Shown in pieces: positions 10,841 through 21,615 of a DNA stretch of 64,000 bases (position 1 is its first letter; every line of letters starts with the position of its first letter). Both the position numbers and the translations under genes were made by a program. Source of the stretch: Podospora pseudocomata (taxonomy: Eukaryota; Ascomycota; Sordariomycetes; Sordariales; Podosporaceae); contig NC_085888.1 of assembly GCF_035222375.1 (NCBI RefSeq), forward strand, positions 496,001-560,000. The letters run 5' to 3'. The notes under the pieces were generated by a model that saw only the letters and a program-made list of their open reading frames with translations, was not told the origin of the DNA and did no database searches.

Positions 10841-12680
10841 ATGACGTCCGACGAGAATATTTGCAATCTGTGCGTATTATTGTGGAGCTTAGTTTTCTCC
10901 CGTCGCTATCTCAAAGACCGTCCGTTACCCTCTACATTGCTTATCAAACGTGACGGAAGCAGGTTGAAGATCAACGCATCCACCGACTTGACTCTCAACA
11001 TTTTCCGAAGCCCTGATCTCAACACCCGTGCAAGCCACGAGGTCCAAATCGGATACACCAGCGGGTTCCCCGCCTCCCACAGCACTCTTCACTTTGATCA
11101 CATGAACCATTGGCTTGAAACTTGCTACAACCACTACCCAGGTTGCAAGCGAGACAGTAGCTCACTCACTCTGACCCAAACCCAAAGTCTCCCCACACGC
11201 CTCATCGACGTCGGATCTGTCAACTACCCTGCGGTCAGACTCATCGAAAATACCAAGTTGTCACCAGCTCGGTAGCTTACCTTATCCCATCTATGGGGCC
11301 CTCCTCCTCACTTCTGCACTACCGTTTAAAACCTTCCAAGCCGTCGCTTGGGTATTCCTTTTCCCTCCGGCCTCCCCACCACCTTCCGAGACGCCGTCAC
11401 CGCTACTCGCCAGTTGGGAATTCAGTACCTTTGGATCGACTCCCTCTGTATCATTCAAGGCCCAGGTGGTGACTTTCGGAGTGAAGCAAAGAAGATGGAG
11501 CAGGTATACAGTGGTGCCTACTGCGTTCTGGCATTCACCAGCGAAAAAGATGGGCACGGGACCGGCTTTCTCAAACGGACAGCGCCAGCAAGCGATCACG
11601 TCGTCTTGAGCAAACCCGGCGATGAAGAAGGAAAACAAGGGGTGTTTTTCTATTTGCGAGGCCATGGATGATTTCAATGGTGATGTTCTCAAGGGACCGC
11701 TGAGTCAACGCGGATGGGTGCTCTAGGAGCATACGCTGGCGAGGAGGGCGATATTCTTTTGAGAAGCAGACTTATTGGGAGTGTGGTGAGGGTGTCATGT
11801 GTCAGAGTATGACGAGGATGAAAAAATGAGTCCACTATCCAAGCAACCCTTGAACCCCTATTTCGGACCCACTTCCCCCCTGTTTGCTAACAAGACTCTT
11901 TCACAGCCAACTCGCGATGTTTCTTGGTGACCCCAACTTTCCCAACATAATCTCCAAAGACTCGCAGGGCGAGAAAATATAGCGGTATCAAAAGCTGCAT
12001 GTATTTTACTCGCACCTGTCGCTAACCAACTGCTTTGACCGTCCTCTCGCTGTCGATGGCCTACAAGACCGCATCTTATCCGCGCTCAAGGCAAAGGGTG
12101 GCTTTGGTGTGTTTGATGAGGGACCTGAGAAGAAGGGACTGCTCAGGAGGAGCTTACTCTGGATTCGCGGCAGGGACACGGAGAAAATGGTCAGGATCAA
12201 GTTTGGTGTCGAGCAAGCCATTAGCTTCGTGCCTTCCTAGTCGTGCATAGCTTTATGAAGGAGGGATAGAGTACATCAGTCCGCCGTTTGGGGAGATCCA
12301 GTGGTATGAGCTGACGAGTCTCTGGTTGGCGACGCGCAGAGCCTTTCTCCGGCTAGCGATGGGAGGGGGGCTCACAGTCAAGGGTCGTTACTTGCTAAAG
12401 CTAGGGACTATGACGTTTCAAGTGCGGGGAATGGGGAAAGGAGGATTGAAATGGATAGTCCTAGGGGTTCGGAGCAGAAGGAGACGAAGTGTGTGGTTTT
12501 AGGGTCAACGAGGTCCGTGATGCTTGAGGAGGGGGTGTGTTATGTTGTTTTTGTTTGCGCAGCTGGGAGAATCGGGGGGAATGGTGGCGGAGAAGATGTA
12601 TGAGCGAGTTGGTGCTGGTTCCGTGTCTGGGAAATGTATCATCGGCAGGCCCACGAGAGTCATTATTCAGTAGACTAGTG
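10841..12680 (+). pseudogene. Pseudogene of a HET-domain (heterokaryon incompatibility) protein
   Basis: Collinear pieces of a HET protein are visible. The start at 10841 gives an N-terminus with a CNLC pair. The segment LPTRLIDVG and then HET motif 1, LTLSHLWG (about 11275-11298), follow, the latter preceded directly by an in-frame TAG where the family has tyrosine. A shifted frame then has GLPTTFRDAVTATRQLGI and YLWIDSLCIIQ (about 11370-11460), and GPLSQRGWVL is followed by TAG where glutamine is expected in the RGWxLQE motif (about 11695-11726). A WECGEGVMC-like stretch appears only after another shift, and a badly broken C-terminal part runs to about 12680. HET domains trigger cell death when unlike individuals fuse. 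This copy is dead by stops and frameshifts. Confidence 0.8.
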
Positions 12681-14078
12681 TAGTTCCATCTTCCTAACTT
12701 CATAGACTTATAGACCGAGTTTGCTTTTAAAACACAGCCATAGATATCCTCGGCTGTTCCAGATGTTCACCGTCGTACTACTTGAAGGTCTATTAACTAC
12801 AATCCAGTAGGTTATATCTTGTCTATGCTGTATCACTCTCCTCTCGTTAACGCACAGCAGGCTACGATTGCCAAGCTCACGATTGCTCAAGGTTTATCTG
12901 TAGGCGCACCAGGAATTGGAGAGTAGGCGGTGAAGCTCTAGGTGCATGTGTGGGGTGATCTTGGTCTGTACATGTAGGCGTGAGGGGCGCAGTGCATGCG
13001 GCCCACGATGATTGGGAGGGACTGCAGCAGATTGCGCGACATTACAGTCTAAGCCGGTTTATCCGCTCCCTCCGTCCCCTTTCGGCATTCATTTCGGAAG
13101 AGCCTCGAGATGCGATATGCACGATGTTGTGCCATGCTTCCCGCAGGACAACAAAGATAAGAGATACAACTCAGCGGCTTCAAGTCGCAACGTGCTTCAA
13201 TGAGAGAGCCATGTGATGTCAGGACCTGTGGTACTTGTTGGGCCAACAGAAGCGGCTGCCAACGACATGTCCCACATATCTTCAAACATGAAGACTGAGG
13301 TTGGCTCAGAAACTGAAAACCACGGGTAGACACCTAGGTTGCAAAGCCATGAAAAAGGGATCCCAATGGTCGATATCAGACATCTAAGTTTGTCTCATAT
13401 AGAGTCATGTAGGTTAGTCGATCGCATAATCCTCTGCTTCCAGTGTTAGTTAACCAACATTACTTTACTTTCTCTTTGCCCCAGCTGGACCAATCACGTT
13501 CTTCTCTGTCTTAGCCGGTCCATCGTCGGTGTTGGCGAAGACTGAAATGCAGCAACCGAAGTCGCTCCCACTCGAGAACAAATTCCCCGCACTTGCGGCT
13601 CAACTGTGAGTGGTAAACAGGTCTGATTGGGGACATGAACGGGCGCCACCCCCTCCTTCTTGTTCGACGCAGTACGGTCCCCCCAAAATCGACGCACAGC
13701 TTGACAGCAGAAGTCGGTGTGGCTTGGGGCTCCTGGTGGGTAGAGCGGGCTTAGATATGCGGGGTCCCAAGGTCGGCATACCAGGCCATAAGGCGCCCAA
13801 CTTCGAGCCCAAAGCAGGTGGTTCGCGCACTTTGCTCGTTGCAAAGCCTCTCAAGCCAGCCAACCTGTCAACCACTTTCATCATCAAGAACGCCCAATCT
13901 TTTAGATACCCCGGCAAGTTCGTACGTTACCTCTGATCAGGCATCCTGCTCCATCCCTCATTGTTTCCTTCCCGATTGACAATCCTGGTGTGGATCACTG
14001 TCCACAGTACCATACCAAATATTTCGACTGTGCCACACTGGCCACGTTGGGTTGTGCTGGGATTTGAACTGAGAGGAG
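12681..14078. other. Intergenic
   Basis: Only short frames are seen. A piece at 13547-13606 starts with ATG and is followed by GTGAGT, as a first exon might be, but I could not connect it to a second exon. It may belong upstream of the proline-rich gene at 14079. Confidence 0.4.
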
Positions 14079-15251
14079 ATGCGGCCCCTCCGTCCCGGCT
14101 TATCTATCCGGCCTCCCGCACATCAGCCTCACTCTGCGTATGTCACAGACGGTAGTGAAGAAGATTCTGTCTACTATAGCGAGGACGAGGACGACCCTCA
14201 CGGGAGCCACTCCATGGTATATGAGAGAGAACCAGCACCATACGGGCCTGGCCTTCCAAAGACCCCATTACGTTCACCCAGTACAGAATACACAGCTTCA
14301 ACCATCCCGCCGTCTCCCACTTATCGCCTCCCACCGGCAGGGACACCCTTGTCCAGTCCAGGCTTTATGAGCGGATTCCCACCACGACCTCACCCAGGAT
14401 ACCAGCCGGGGCCGCCGCCACCTCCCCCTCCCCCGGCAGGTTATGGGAGACCACACATCCCATATCAGCAACCACAACCGTACCCGATTGCTTCTATGTG
14501 GGGAACATGGACTCTTCCTCCAGCCTATCCTCCTACACCCAACACCCCCTTCAACGAACCAAGAAGGCCTGTTCCCCATGCCCCAAACCTACCCAATAAT
14601 CGTTGGATGCCACATCCCGATGAAGACCCCATCCCACACCGCCCTCATCGAAACCGGTCTCCCGGGCCTACACTACAGTTTCGACGCTCCCGGAGCAACA
14701 TGCGAAAGCGCAGTTCGTCCGAGACCCGAAAGCCCCGTCCGCTAGACCCCCAAATAGCAGCGGCGTTAAAGGGGAAGGAGCATGAGAACATGGTCCTTCG
14801 AGAAGAACTCAAGAGGGCAAAGACGAAAGAGGCCAAGAGGGAGGCCAAGGAAAAGGAGGCCGAGTTCCAAAGGTTAAAAGGTCTCGAGGAGGAGCTGAGA
14901 AGGTATAAATTGTTCGAACAAAAGAACCAGATGAAGCAGGAAATAAAGAACGAGATATATGCAGAGTTTCACCAGGGGATATCGACATCACCTACGACGT
15001 TGGCTGGTCAGCTGGGGCCTAGCTCTGGGTTCTCGTCGGAGGCGACACCGTCGTCTAATGCTTGGACGCAGGGGGGGTTGATTATTGGGCGACAGCCTGC
15101 TCCAAGGGCCATTGCAGGGGGGGTGTCTTTGGGTGATTACTTGTTTGATCGGTATGGGAATCCACAGCTGGAGGTGTACGCGAGGCCATTGGAGACACAA
15201 GATGTTGGTGTGAGAGGACGGCAACCAGGTCCCCATGTGCGGTTTCCATGA
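14079..15251 (+). CDS. Proline-rich, coiled-coil hypothetical protein
   Basis: An open frame of 390 residues whose function I do not recognise. After an acidic patch (EEDSVYYSEDEDD, about residues 27-39) comes a long proline-rich, low-complexity segment, including an eight-proline run near residue 111. Then follows a basic Arg/Ser patch and a charged, probably alpha-helical coiled coil (about 220-300: repeated Glu-Lys-Ala-Lys patterns, LKGLEEELRRYKLFEQ). The tail is glycine-rich with GDYLFDRYGNPQLEVY. No signal peptide or membrane helix is seen, so a cytoplasmic or nuclear scaffold is a reasonable guess. The ATG at 14079 is the first in frame, but an upstream coding exon cannot be excluded. 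The coding strand is supported by length and by codon regularity through the low-complexity part. Confidence 0.65.
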   Translation: MRPLRPGLSIRPPAHQPHSAYVTDGSEEDSVYYSEDEDDPHGSHSMVYEREPAPYGPGLPKTPLRSPSTEYTASTIPPSPTYRLPPAGTPLSSPGFMSGFPPRPHPGYQPGPPPPPPPPAGYGRPHIPYQQPQPYPIASMWGTWTLPPAYPPTPNTPFNEPRRPVPHAPNLPNNRWMPHPDEDPIPHRPHRNRSPGPTLQFRRSRSNMRKRSSSETRKPRPLDPQIAAALKGKEHENMVLREELKRAKTKEAKREAKEKEAEFQRLKGLEEELRRYKLFEQKNQMKQEIKNEIYAEFHQGISTSPTTLAGQLGPSSGFSSEATPSSNAWTQGGLIIGRQPAPRAIAGGVSLGDYLFDRYGNPQLEVYARPLETQDVGVRGRQPGPHVRFP

Positions 15252-15637
15252 TTGCGGATTGTGCTGTAGATATATTGTATGACTTTCATAGGGCAGGCAC
15301 CCACATATTACGAAAGTTTCCATTAAGGGTGACAGTGATTGGCAATAACTGCCATCATGTGAGCCATTATCTGGACCACCATGATCCCTAGCCTACAAGA
15401 CCTATCAATCAAATGAAAGACTTTCATGCCGTGTTGTTAAGGCATTCTTCGAAAGCCCGTCCAGAGGCATCCTAGAGTATCCGGCATACCACAACAATCA
15501 TCTTAAGATTTGCATTTGTTGTCAAGTTACGTAGATCAAGGGTTTGATCAAACAATGTTAAGTCCGAGAATCAGGAAAGATATCCGCGGTAGGCCCGCAT
15601 CTTCCACTTTCTGTATTACCACTACATCATGAAGCAT
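15252..15637. other. Intergenic between convergent genes
   Basis: Presumed 3' UTRs of the two convergent neighbours. Nothing else is seen. Confidence 0.5.
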
Positions 15638-16406
15638 TCACGACAAATTGGCCATCACCTTCCTCACGCCATCGTCCATCTCGCCAAGCCCTCTTTCCTC
15701 TGCATACTTCAGCAAGCGTCCTTCTTCTGTTGCCGCATGAACTTCCAACTCATTACCGCCGTCGAGCAACTTTCTGCAGAAACTTAAAAGCTCCAGCTTT
15801 ATCCTAGCTTTTAACTTGACCGCAAAACCATACTCCTTGGCAGCCGCTTGCACCTCTGGAAAATCTTTCAAGTTCAAATTGTCACGGAGAGCGAGGAAGT
15901 GCGTCAATCTTCAGATATAGGGCCAAGGTTGGTTATGTGGCCATGATAGGAACTGCCGTAGATTATCAGAGACTTCAGGTTTGGAGGATGCCGGAGACTA
16001 TCAAGAGTGCAAGCGTAGAAAAAGCAGCTGTACTGTTTGGCAAATGGCTGGCAGGGATCAAACGGCGTGTCACAGTCTTCCGGATCCAGGTAAGCCTTGG
16101 CCAATTCCAGTAAACGCTCCACGAGATCCCCCTTGCGGGTGTTGTCCAGGATCGGCGCTGCAGGATCCAGAACGTGCTTGTTGCTGGCAAACGATTGGCT
16201 ATTCACTGAGGCCAGCTGCGTCTCCCAGGAGCCCCAATCCGAAAAAGATGGTATTGTGTGTATAAATGGCAGTCTACAGGCCTCGCGAGACAAGGCGATC
16301 AACAAGTCTCGAAAATAACTTGTAATACGTCAAGTTCACTATCTTCTTCAACAATAGCCTCTGGATACAAGCCATCCAGTCTTGTCACAATGTCCATCCA
16401 AAGCAT
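15638..16406 (-). pseudogene. Hypothetical protein, probably broken by two frameshifts
   Basis: I do not recognise the product. From an ATG at 16406 a frame gives MLWMDIVTRLDGLYPEAIVE and stops near 16300. At almost the same point another frame takes over (LLIALSREACRLPFIHTIPS) and runs to 15904. A third segment starts across that stop (LTHFLALRDNLNLKDF...) and ends at 15638 with GVRKVMANLS. Each switch is a one-base shift without GT-AG signals nearby, so decay or sequence error is more likely than splicing. Together the pieces would make about 250 residues, mostly alpha-helical. The start lies only 39 nt beyond the stop of the DUF1996 gene on the same strand. Confidence 0.45.
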
Positions 16407-16444
16407 GTCACCATATTTTCATCTCAAATCCAAAATCTCACCCC

Positions 16445-18178
16445 TCACTCGTGTGAATGACCCGGCAAAGCCTTGAGCCCTATTGTTTGTTTCGCAAATA
16501 TTAGTAACCAATCCATGCCTGCCATTCAAAACGCAGACTTACAGCCGTCGATATCCTCCTTAACCACTCTCTTGACCTGGCACTGATTAGCCTTATCAAA
16601 GGTCTGCGTCGTTAAACCACGGCATGTGGCAGCAAAGCAGCGGTTGTCCATGGCGTGCTGGAGAGTGTCGTCCTTCCAGCCAAAGACATAGTCGCCATGT
16701 TGGCCGTAGCCGGTCCTAATTTGATGTTAGCGCACTGCTGGCAACCTTTAGAATGGGGCAAAGGGCCTACGGGTCTCCCTGGCTCAGTACAAAAGGCTGA
16801 GAGCCATCGGCGGGCCATTCAGCCTTGTTGTTGAAGGCACGGGTATCCCAGACGATCTATTCACAGCGTCAGCGTAAGGCAGACATCAAAGCCACGACAA
16901 CAACCACCTGCCTCGTAGTGGACCTGTGGGATCTTGACCGGATGGCTCGCAGGGCAGGCAGCATCGACAACGGCAAAGGTGGCAGGCCCGGACGTAGGGT
17001 GAGCAACGTGGTCCATGTGGTTCGGAGTGTCGAGGTTCTTCCCATCCCAGCAGCTTGGGGGTCGTCAGCACTGCCAACGTACATTGACATAGGCTTAAGA
17101 AAAAACGTACATAGGGAAGATAACACTGCTGCGGATGCCTCCGGGGCATGGAGTTGTTGGAAAGCTCTCGGTGTCAAGCTTGGGATCCATGCAGGGGCTC
17201 ATGGTGTTGCCCTGGAAGTTGGGACCTGTACAAGGTGAGATACTGTCATTCAAAGACCAAATGGACCAGAGACCAGGCCTATGCTTGCCGCTGCATACCT
17301 GTGTAGCAACGATAGCAGCTCTGCATCTTGCGACCAAGGCCAGTCGAGGTGCGGCGTGCTGCATCGCCAGTGAACATTCTGAAGCCTGGCTTGAAGGCAG
17401 TAACAGTTTTAGGACCAGGAGCCGTATAGTATACGGTGATGCCAGCTTTGTAAGAGTTCTGTTAGCTGCCTTGTCTTCAAAGAATCACGAAGAAGCGATG
17501 TGGTGGATGATGTTTGGTTCGGGCTCAGGGGTCACTCAGTGGTCCCGCATAGCCCTAACCCTAGAATGATGATATAATGTGTCGAGACGGAGATTGTGAA
17601 GAAACTCGTCATACCGTTGGCATTTCCAATGGCCTAGAACAAAGAAATCAGCATCATGTCTCATTGTTGATCGTTGTTTGGTGTTGGAAAACTCGAAAGC
17701 CGGCACGAGCAAGTGAACGGGGCACCCACATCATTGACCATCTGGGGAACACGCTTGTAGGTTCCGTTTCGAGCCTTAAAGTAAACGTTGGCAGTCCAGT
17801 AGTTGCTCAAATCTTGATCAAACGAGCATGTTGTGCATGTCGCGAGCTTGGAAATATCGCTGTAGGGCATGGTAACGTTGAACGCATTCTAGAGAGCAAC
17901 GATCAGCGAGGGTGACGGCGTTTCGTTGAAAATATGATTCGACGCACTCCTCCGACAACCTGATGGACGTGAGCAGAGGGAATACCGCCGGGCTCGACGA
18001 GAGGATCGATGCGATCGAGGACCACCTGGGATAAAGATGGTCAGTATTCTGGAAGGACCTGAACTCAGTGGCGGGTGGAAGAGGTGCTTACCTCGGAGCA
18101 GCCGAATCGAAGCATGGTTGTGCTAAAGCCCTGGCCGTAAACGGCCGGGAGAGAAAAAAGGCCATACAAGACCTTCAT
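16445..18178 (-). CDS. Secreted DUF1996 protein (ten exons)
   Basis: DUF1996 proteins are secreted fungal proteins of unknown role. I reconstruct ten exons: 18092-18178, 17948-18025, 17730-17888, 17615-17633, 17299-17445, 17111-17225, 16912-17053, 16771-16856, 16543-16715 and 16445-16479. Their lengths sum to 1041 nt, in phase throughout (346 residues). The start MKVLYGLFSLPAVYGQG is a signal peptide. Family motifs follow in order: TTMLRFGC, DRIDPLVEPGG, HVHQVVGG, CTTCSFDQDLSNYWTANVYF, YKRVPQM, TAFKPGFRM, CYRCYTGP, CWDGKNLD, DGSQPFVLSQGDPTGYGQHG, GWKDDTLQHAMD and, at the end, EDIDGWLKALPG. Two points need RNA support: the fourth exon is only 19 nt, and the intron at 16857-16911 needs a GC donor. 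A paralogue lies 2.2 kb away on the same strand. Confidence 0.85.
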
Positions 18179-19328
18179 GGTGGAATGAGAGACACCGAAT
18201 AGCTTCGTCGATCTTGGCTTTGCAGGACGGATTGAGAACCACGAGGCGGCCTGGGGTCGTCGGCGGGCCGTCGCGCTCTTTTAAAAGTTTCGCGTGTACT
18301 CCATGCCAACCTCACCTCTCCCGTCTTGGAAAGAGTGAAGCTAAAGGAGGCAATGCTGTGGCAAGTCAAGTGCCGGGCATACCGTGCATTGATTGTGGGG
18401 TTGATTAAATGTGATTAACCACGGCCTATCAAATGCACGACATATTGATAGCACTTGTCAATCCTTCGCTTTTAACCGATCCTCTGTCCAACAGGATGGC
18501 TCGGCCGAACCTTTTGGTTATTTTGGTGATAGCTGAATATATCAAGGCGGCAATACTCATCGGCTCCGACATAAGACTTGACTGGAGCGCATCGTCTTCA
18601 TCAACCAAGATGATTGCACCTGACGTAATGTCGGCATCGGAAAGATACCCTTAGAAAGCTTCGCAGACATGTTTAATGTCCGGCCGTTTTTCTCACGTGG
18701 CCGATGTTTCTCTCAGCCTGTCAACAACAATCTTGGCTGAACGACACCACAGAGAAAGGTTTGGATAGATTACTTTGTTTGTTTCAGCATGCCGAGCCTA
18801 CTAGAACCACTCCTATACCGAACCTCAAATGGGACCTCACTCGATCCGCGCAAATCAGGTGCCTGGAATCCATGTGAATACACCTCAAGTACCTTACCTG
18901 CTCCGGTGTGCGAGACTCAGAGTCCGGCTTCCAGGCTCAACGTCACGTCCCTCAAACGATCTACGTGCGCATTTTCTCAGCAAAAGGACCGCATTTCTGA
19001 CTTGCTGATGAAGTTGTGTTTCACAGTCATGCCTGTATCATGTGATCCCCTCTCCATGCAAAGTATCTGCGGTCCGGTCAGCTTCGGAGTTAAAGCACCA
19101 AACTCTTATACCAACCTCAGCTCTAAACGCCAAGCCCTACAAAACGATGGTAGGCGCCAACCATGATTCCGAGTCAGACCGGTGCTCAGTAAAATGCTCT
19201 ACTTGAAAAGCCGTCCATCATCAGGACTTGAAATATGTCTGCTGTTCTTCTTTTCCTCACGGACCTTGACTTAGAAACGATCCCAGCGCTCAATTTAAAA
19301 TCTTGCACAAGTATCAACCCTTTCAAAC
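18179..19328. other. Intergenic
   Basis: Upstream DNA of the DUF1996 gene and of the TMEM205-like gene. A 125-codon open frame at 18789-19166 has no recognisable features and I do not count it as a gene. Confidence 0.45.
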
Positions 19329-19965
19329 ATGAGTTCAAACTGCTCTCATTTCCTGTCAGCTTTGCCGCCTCTTCACCTACTGTGTTTCTCCTTTTTGCTT
19401 GGGGCAACCCTATACCAAAGCTTCATCATGACCAAGATCAGCTACCGAGCCCTCCCAAAGTCCGCTTTCCGAAGCCTTCAGAAACAGGCCTGGCCGTTTT
19501 ATTTCCGATCTCAATCATTATTGGTCGTTATCACTGCTGTGACTATCCCGCGAGATGATCTTGTTCCCTTCGAGGCAAGCCTCATGAGCTGGGTTCCCCA
19601 CGCCGTTGCGTTCACCTCAGCAATGTTGAATACATTCATCTTTGAACCTGCTACACGAAAGGCCATGGTTCAAGTTACTCATCAAGGTTCGCCTGATCTC
19701 ATCATGATTTGATATCCTCTGACTTTCGGACGTGGCCTTTGCTGACATAGCCGCGACCTTAGAAACGAGAGATGGGCTTAGCTGCAACACGACACAATAC
19801 GATGAGAACAAGGTGATGGAGGGTGCTAGTGTCAGCCCATCGTCGGGGATGATGGTGGTGAAGAGACGGTTTTCATTCAGCCACGCAATGTGCATCCACC
19901 TCAACCTGTTGACACTGGGCGCTGTGTTGACTTATGGTTGGACATTGGCCGCGAGGATCGAGTGA
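19329..19965 (+). CDS. TMEM205-like (DUF4149) membrane protein
   Basis: This is a small polytopic membrane protein of the TMEM205/DUF4149 type; its biochemical role is unknown. Exon 1 (19329-19686) and exon 2 (19751-19965) join in phase 1 across a 64-nt intron with a weak donor (GTTCGC), a good branch site (GCTGAC) and CATAG acceptor, giving 190 residues. About four hydrophobic segments are visible: residues 8-30, a second pair around FYFRSQSLLVVITAV and WVPHAVAFTSAMLNTFIF, and the last in AMCIHLNLLTLGAVLTYGW. Family landmarks are GATLYQSFIMTK, the TRKAMVQVTHQ stretch before the intron and the FSHAMCIHLNLL stretch near the end. It sits between two same-strand DUF1996 genes, in the opposite orientation. 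No functional link is evident. Confidence 0.78.
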
Positions 19966-20409
19966 AGGATGACTGAGGCTGAGAACTGCGTCTCGGTATA
20001 GTGTCCAGTCGCGGATGCTACTCTTTGTTATGATGACGGAACTGGGACAAGCTCTAGACTTGATGCTATTGTCGATCATTAAGCTGATCTTGGCTGCAAT
20101 GATATCAAAGTTTGAGTGCGGCAGTGATGTTCGGATTGGGCTTGTTCCGATGGAGTGGCTCACTACATGCCAAAGACGTGAATACCCAGCTGTGTCTATT
20201 TTGGGAGTCGTCTAGATGTTTCGTTATATAGCAATAGACCACTATTGCTACCCATATTCTCTCGTCAATGTCTTCATACATCGGCAGTAGAGCTTCCCTG
20301 TTCCTCTTTGCTGGCTCCATCGGCTCAGCCAGTCGTAGCTGGTCGACCCCAGATCACTTCTGGCATCCTCCGTTTCCTTTAGACCATTCACCCAGTGCAT
20401 AAGCCGCAC
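19966..20409. other. Intergenic between convergent genes
   Basis: Presumed 3' UTRs; no gene seen. Confidence 0.5.
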
Positions 20410-21615
20410 TCACTTCTTCTCCCGAATATCTGGATTCCCAGGAAGCGTATCAAGCCCTATAACCATGTCAGCTCACAGTCCCCTCTCACGAAACAAAGAC
20501 TCACATCCATCCACCTCCTCCCCCACTCTCGAAGACACACTACACCTCTTTGCCTCCTCCAAAGACTGGCTCTCCAGCACATGACAATTAGCCCCAAAGC
20601 ACACCCCGTCCATCGCCCGTTGCAGAGAATCCCCTTTCCACCCAAACACATAGTCCCCATGCTGCCCATACCCCGTAGTATCACCCGTGCTCAAAACAAA
20701 AGGCTGCGACCCATCCTCCGGCCACTCATCCGGGTCATTAAACAAACTCGTATCCCACACAATCTACTCCCCGTTAGCATTTCCCAAACAGTACACACTC
20801 CCAAAAGACGGTTAACCCACCTCAAGCATCAACTGCGGTATCCTAACAGGATGACTCTCCGGACACTGTCCACCCGTCCCCAACCCAGTAAACGTATGCG
20901 GCCCGGTTTCAACCGGATACGCCACATGGCTCTTATGATCAGGACTGTCCAAATTCTTCCCATCCCAACAAGTCGGATAAAGCACATTACTCCTAATCCC
21001 CCAGCACATTTTATTGGGTAACCCCTCAAAGTCCACCGCATCATCCACACAAGGCGCTTTATCATCCCCCCCAAAGTCAGGCCCGGTATAACACCGGAAG
21101 CAAGTTTGATTCCTCAACCCCTGCGGTTCCCTCCTCCCGGCATCCCCAACCAACATCCGGAATCCAGGCCGAAAGGCAGTCACGTCCCCTATCCCACCGC
21201 TGACGTAGTACACCACGAAGCCACCATCCGTTTTGGTAGTAAAATCATCGCCGAATAATAGCCTGTTAGGTATTTGGGGGACACGTTTGTAGGAACCATT
21301 TCGTGCGCGGAAGTAGAGGTTGGCGGTCCAGTAGTTTGAGAGGTCTTCAGAGTAGGAGCAGGTGGTGCAGTTGGCGAGGGAGGAGATGTCGGTGTTGTGT
21401 GGCATGGAGATATCGAAGGCGTTGCCGCCCACGATTTGGTGGAGGTGTGGGGAGGGTAGGGAGCCTGGGTTGACGAGGGGGTCGATTCGGTCGATTACGA
21501 GCTGGTGGCAGCCGAAGCGGAGCATGGTTGATGAGACGTTTGGACCCCAGGGGGAGGTGCCCAGTTGGGGGGCGGCGAGGCCGAGGGTTGAGAGGAGGGA
21601 TAGGAGGAGGAGCAT
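20410..21615 (-). CDS. Secreted DUF1996 protein (three exons)
   Basis: This is a paralogue of the DUF1996 gene 2.2 kb downstream. Exons are 20821-21615, 20505-20763 and 20410-20456. Introns are 57 nt (GTGGGT...GCTAAC...GAGTAG, phase 0) and 48 nt (GTGAGT...GCTGAC...TTATAG, phase 1), giving 366 residues. The N-terminus MLLLLSLLSTLGLAAPQ is a signal peptide. The domain shows TMLRFGC, DRIDPLVNPGS, HLHQIVGGNAFDISMPHNTD, CTTCSYSEDLSNYWTANLYF, YKRVPQ, FRPGFRML, CFRCYTGP, CWDGKNLDSPDHKSHVAYP, DGSQPFVLSTGDTTGYGQHG and GWKGDSLQRAMDG. It ends DGWLDTLPGNPD. Both of its introns fall at the same codons as two of the nine introns in the paralogue. Conserved cysteines suggest disulphide bonds. The function of the family is unknown. 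Confidence 0.9.

Noticed and set aside
16399-16450. Idea that the frame ending LKALPGHSHE is the start of the downstream broken gene
   Set aside because: It is the last exon of the DUF1996 gene, joined by a clear GTAAGT...AATAG intron.
18789-19166. 125-codon plus-strand frame
   Set aside because: No recognisable features, no splice context, random-looking composition.
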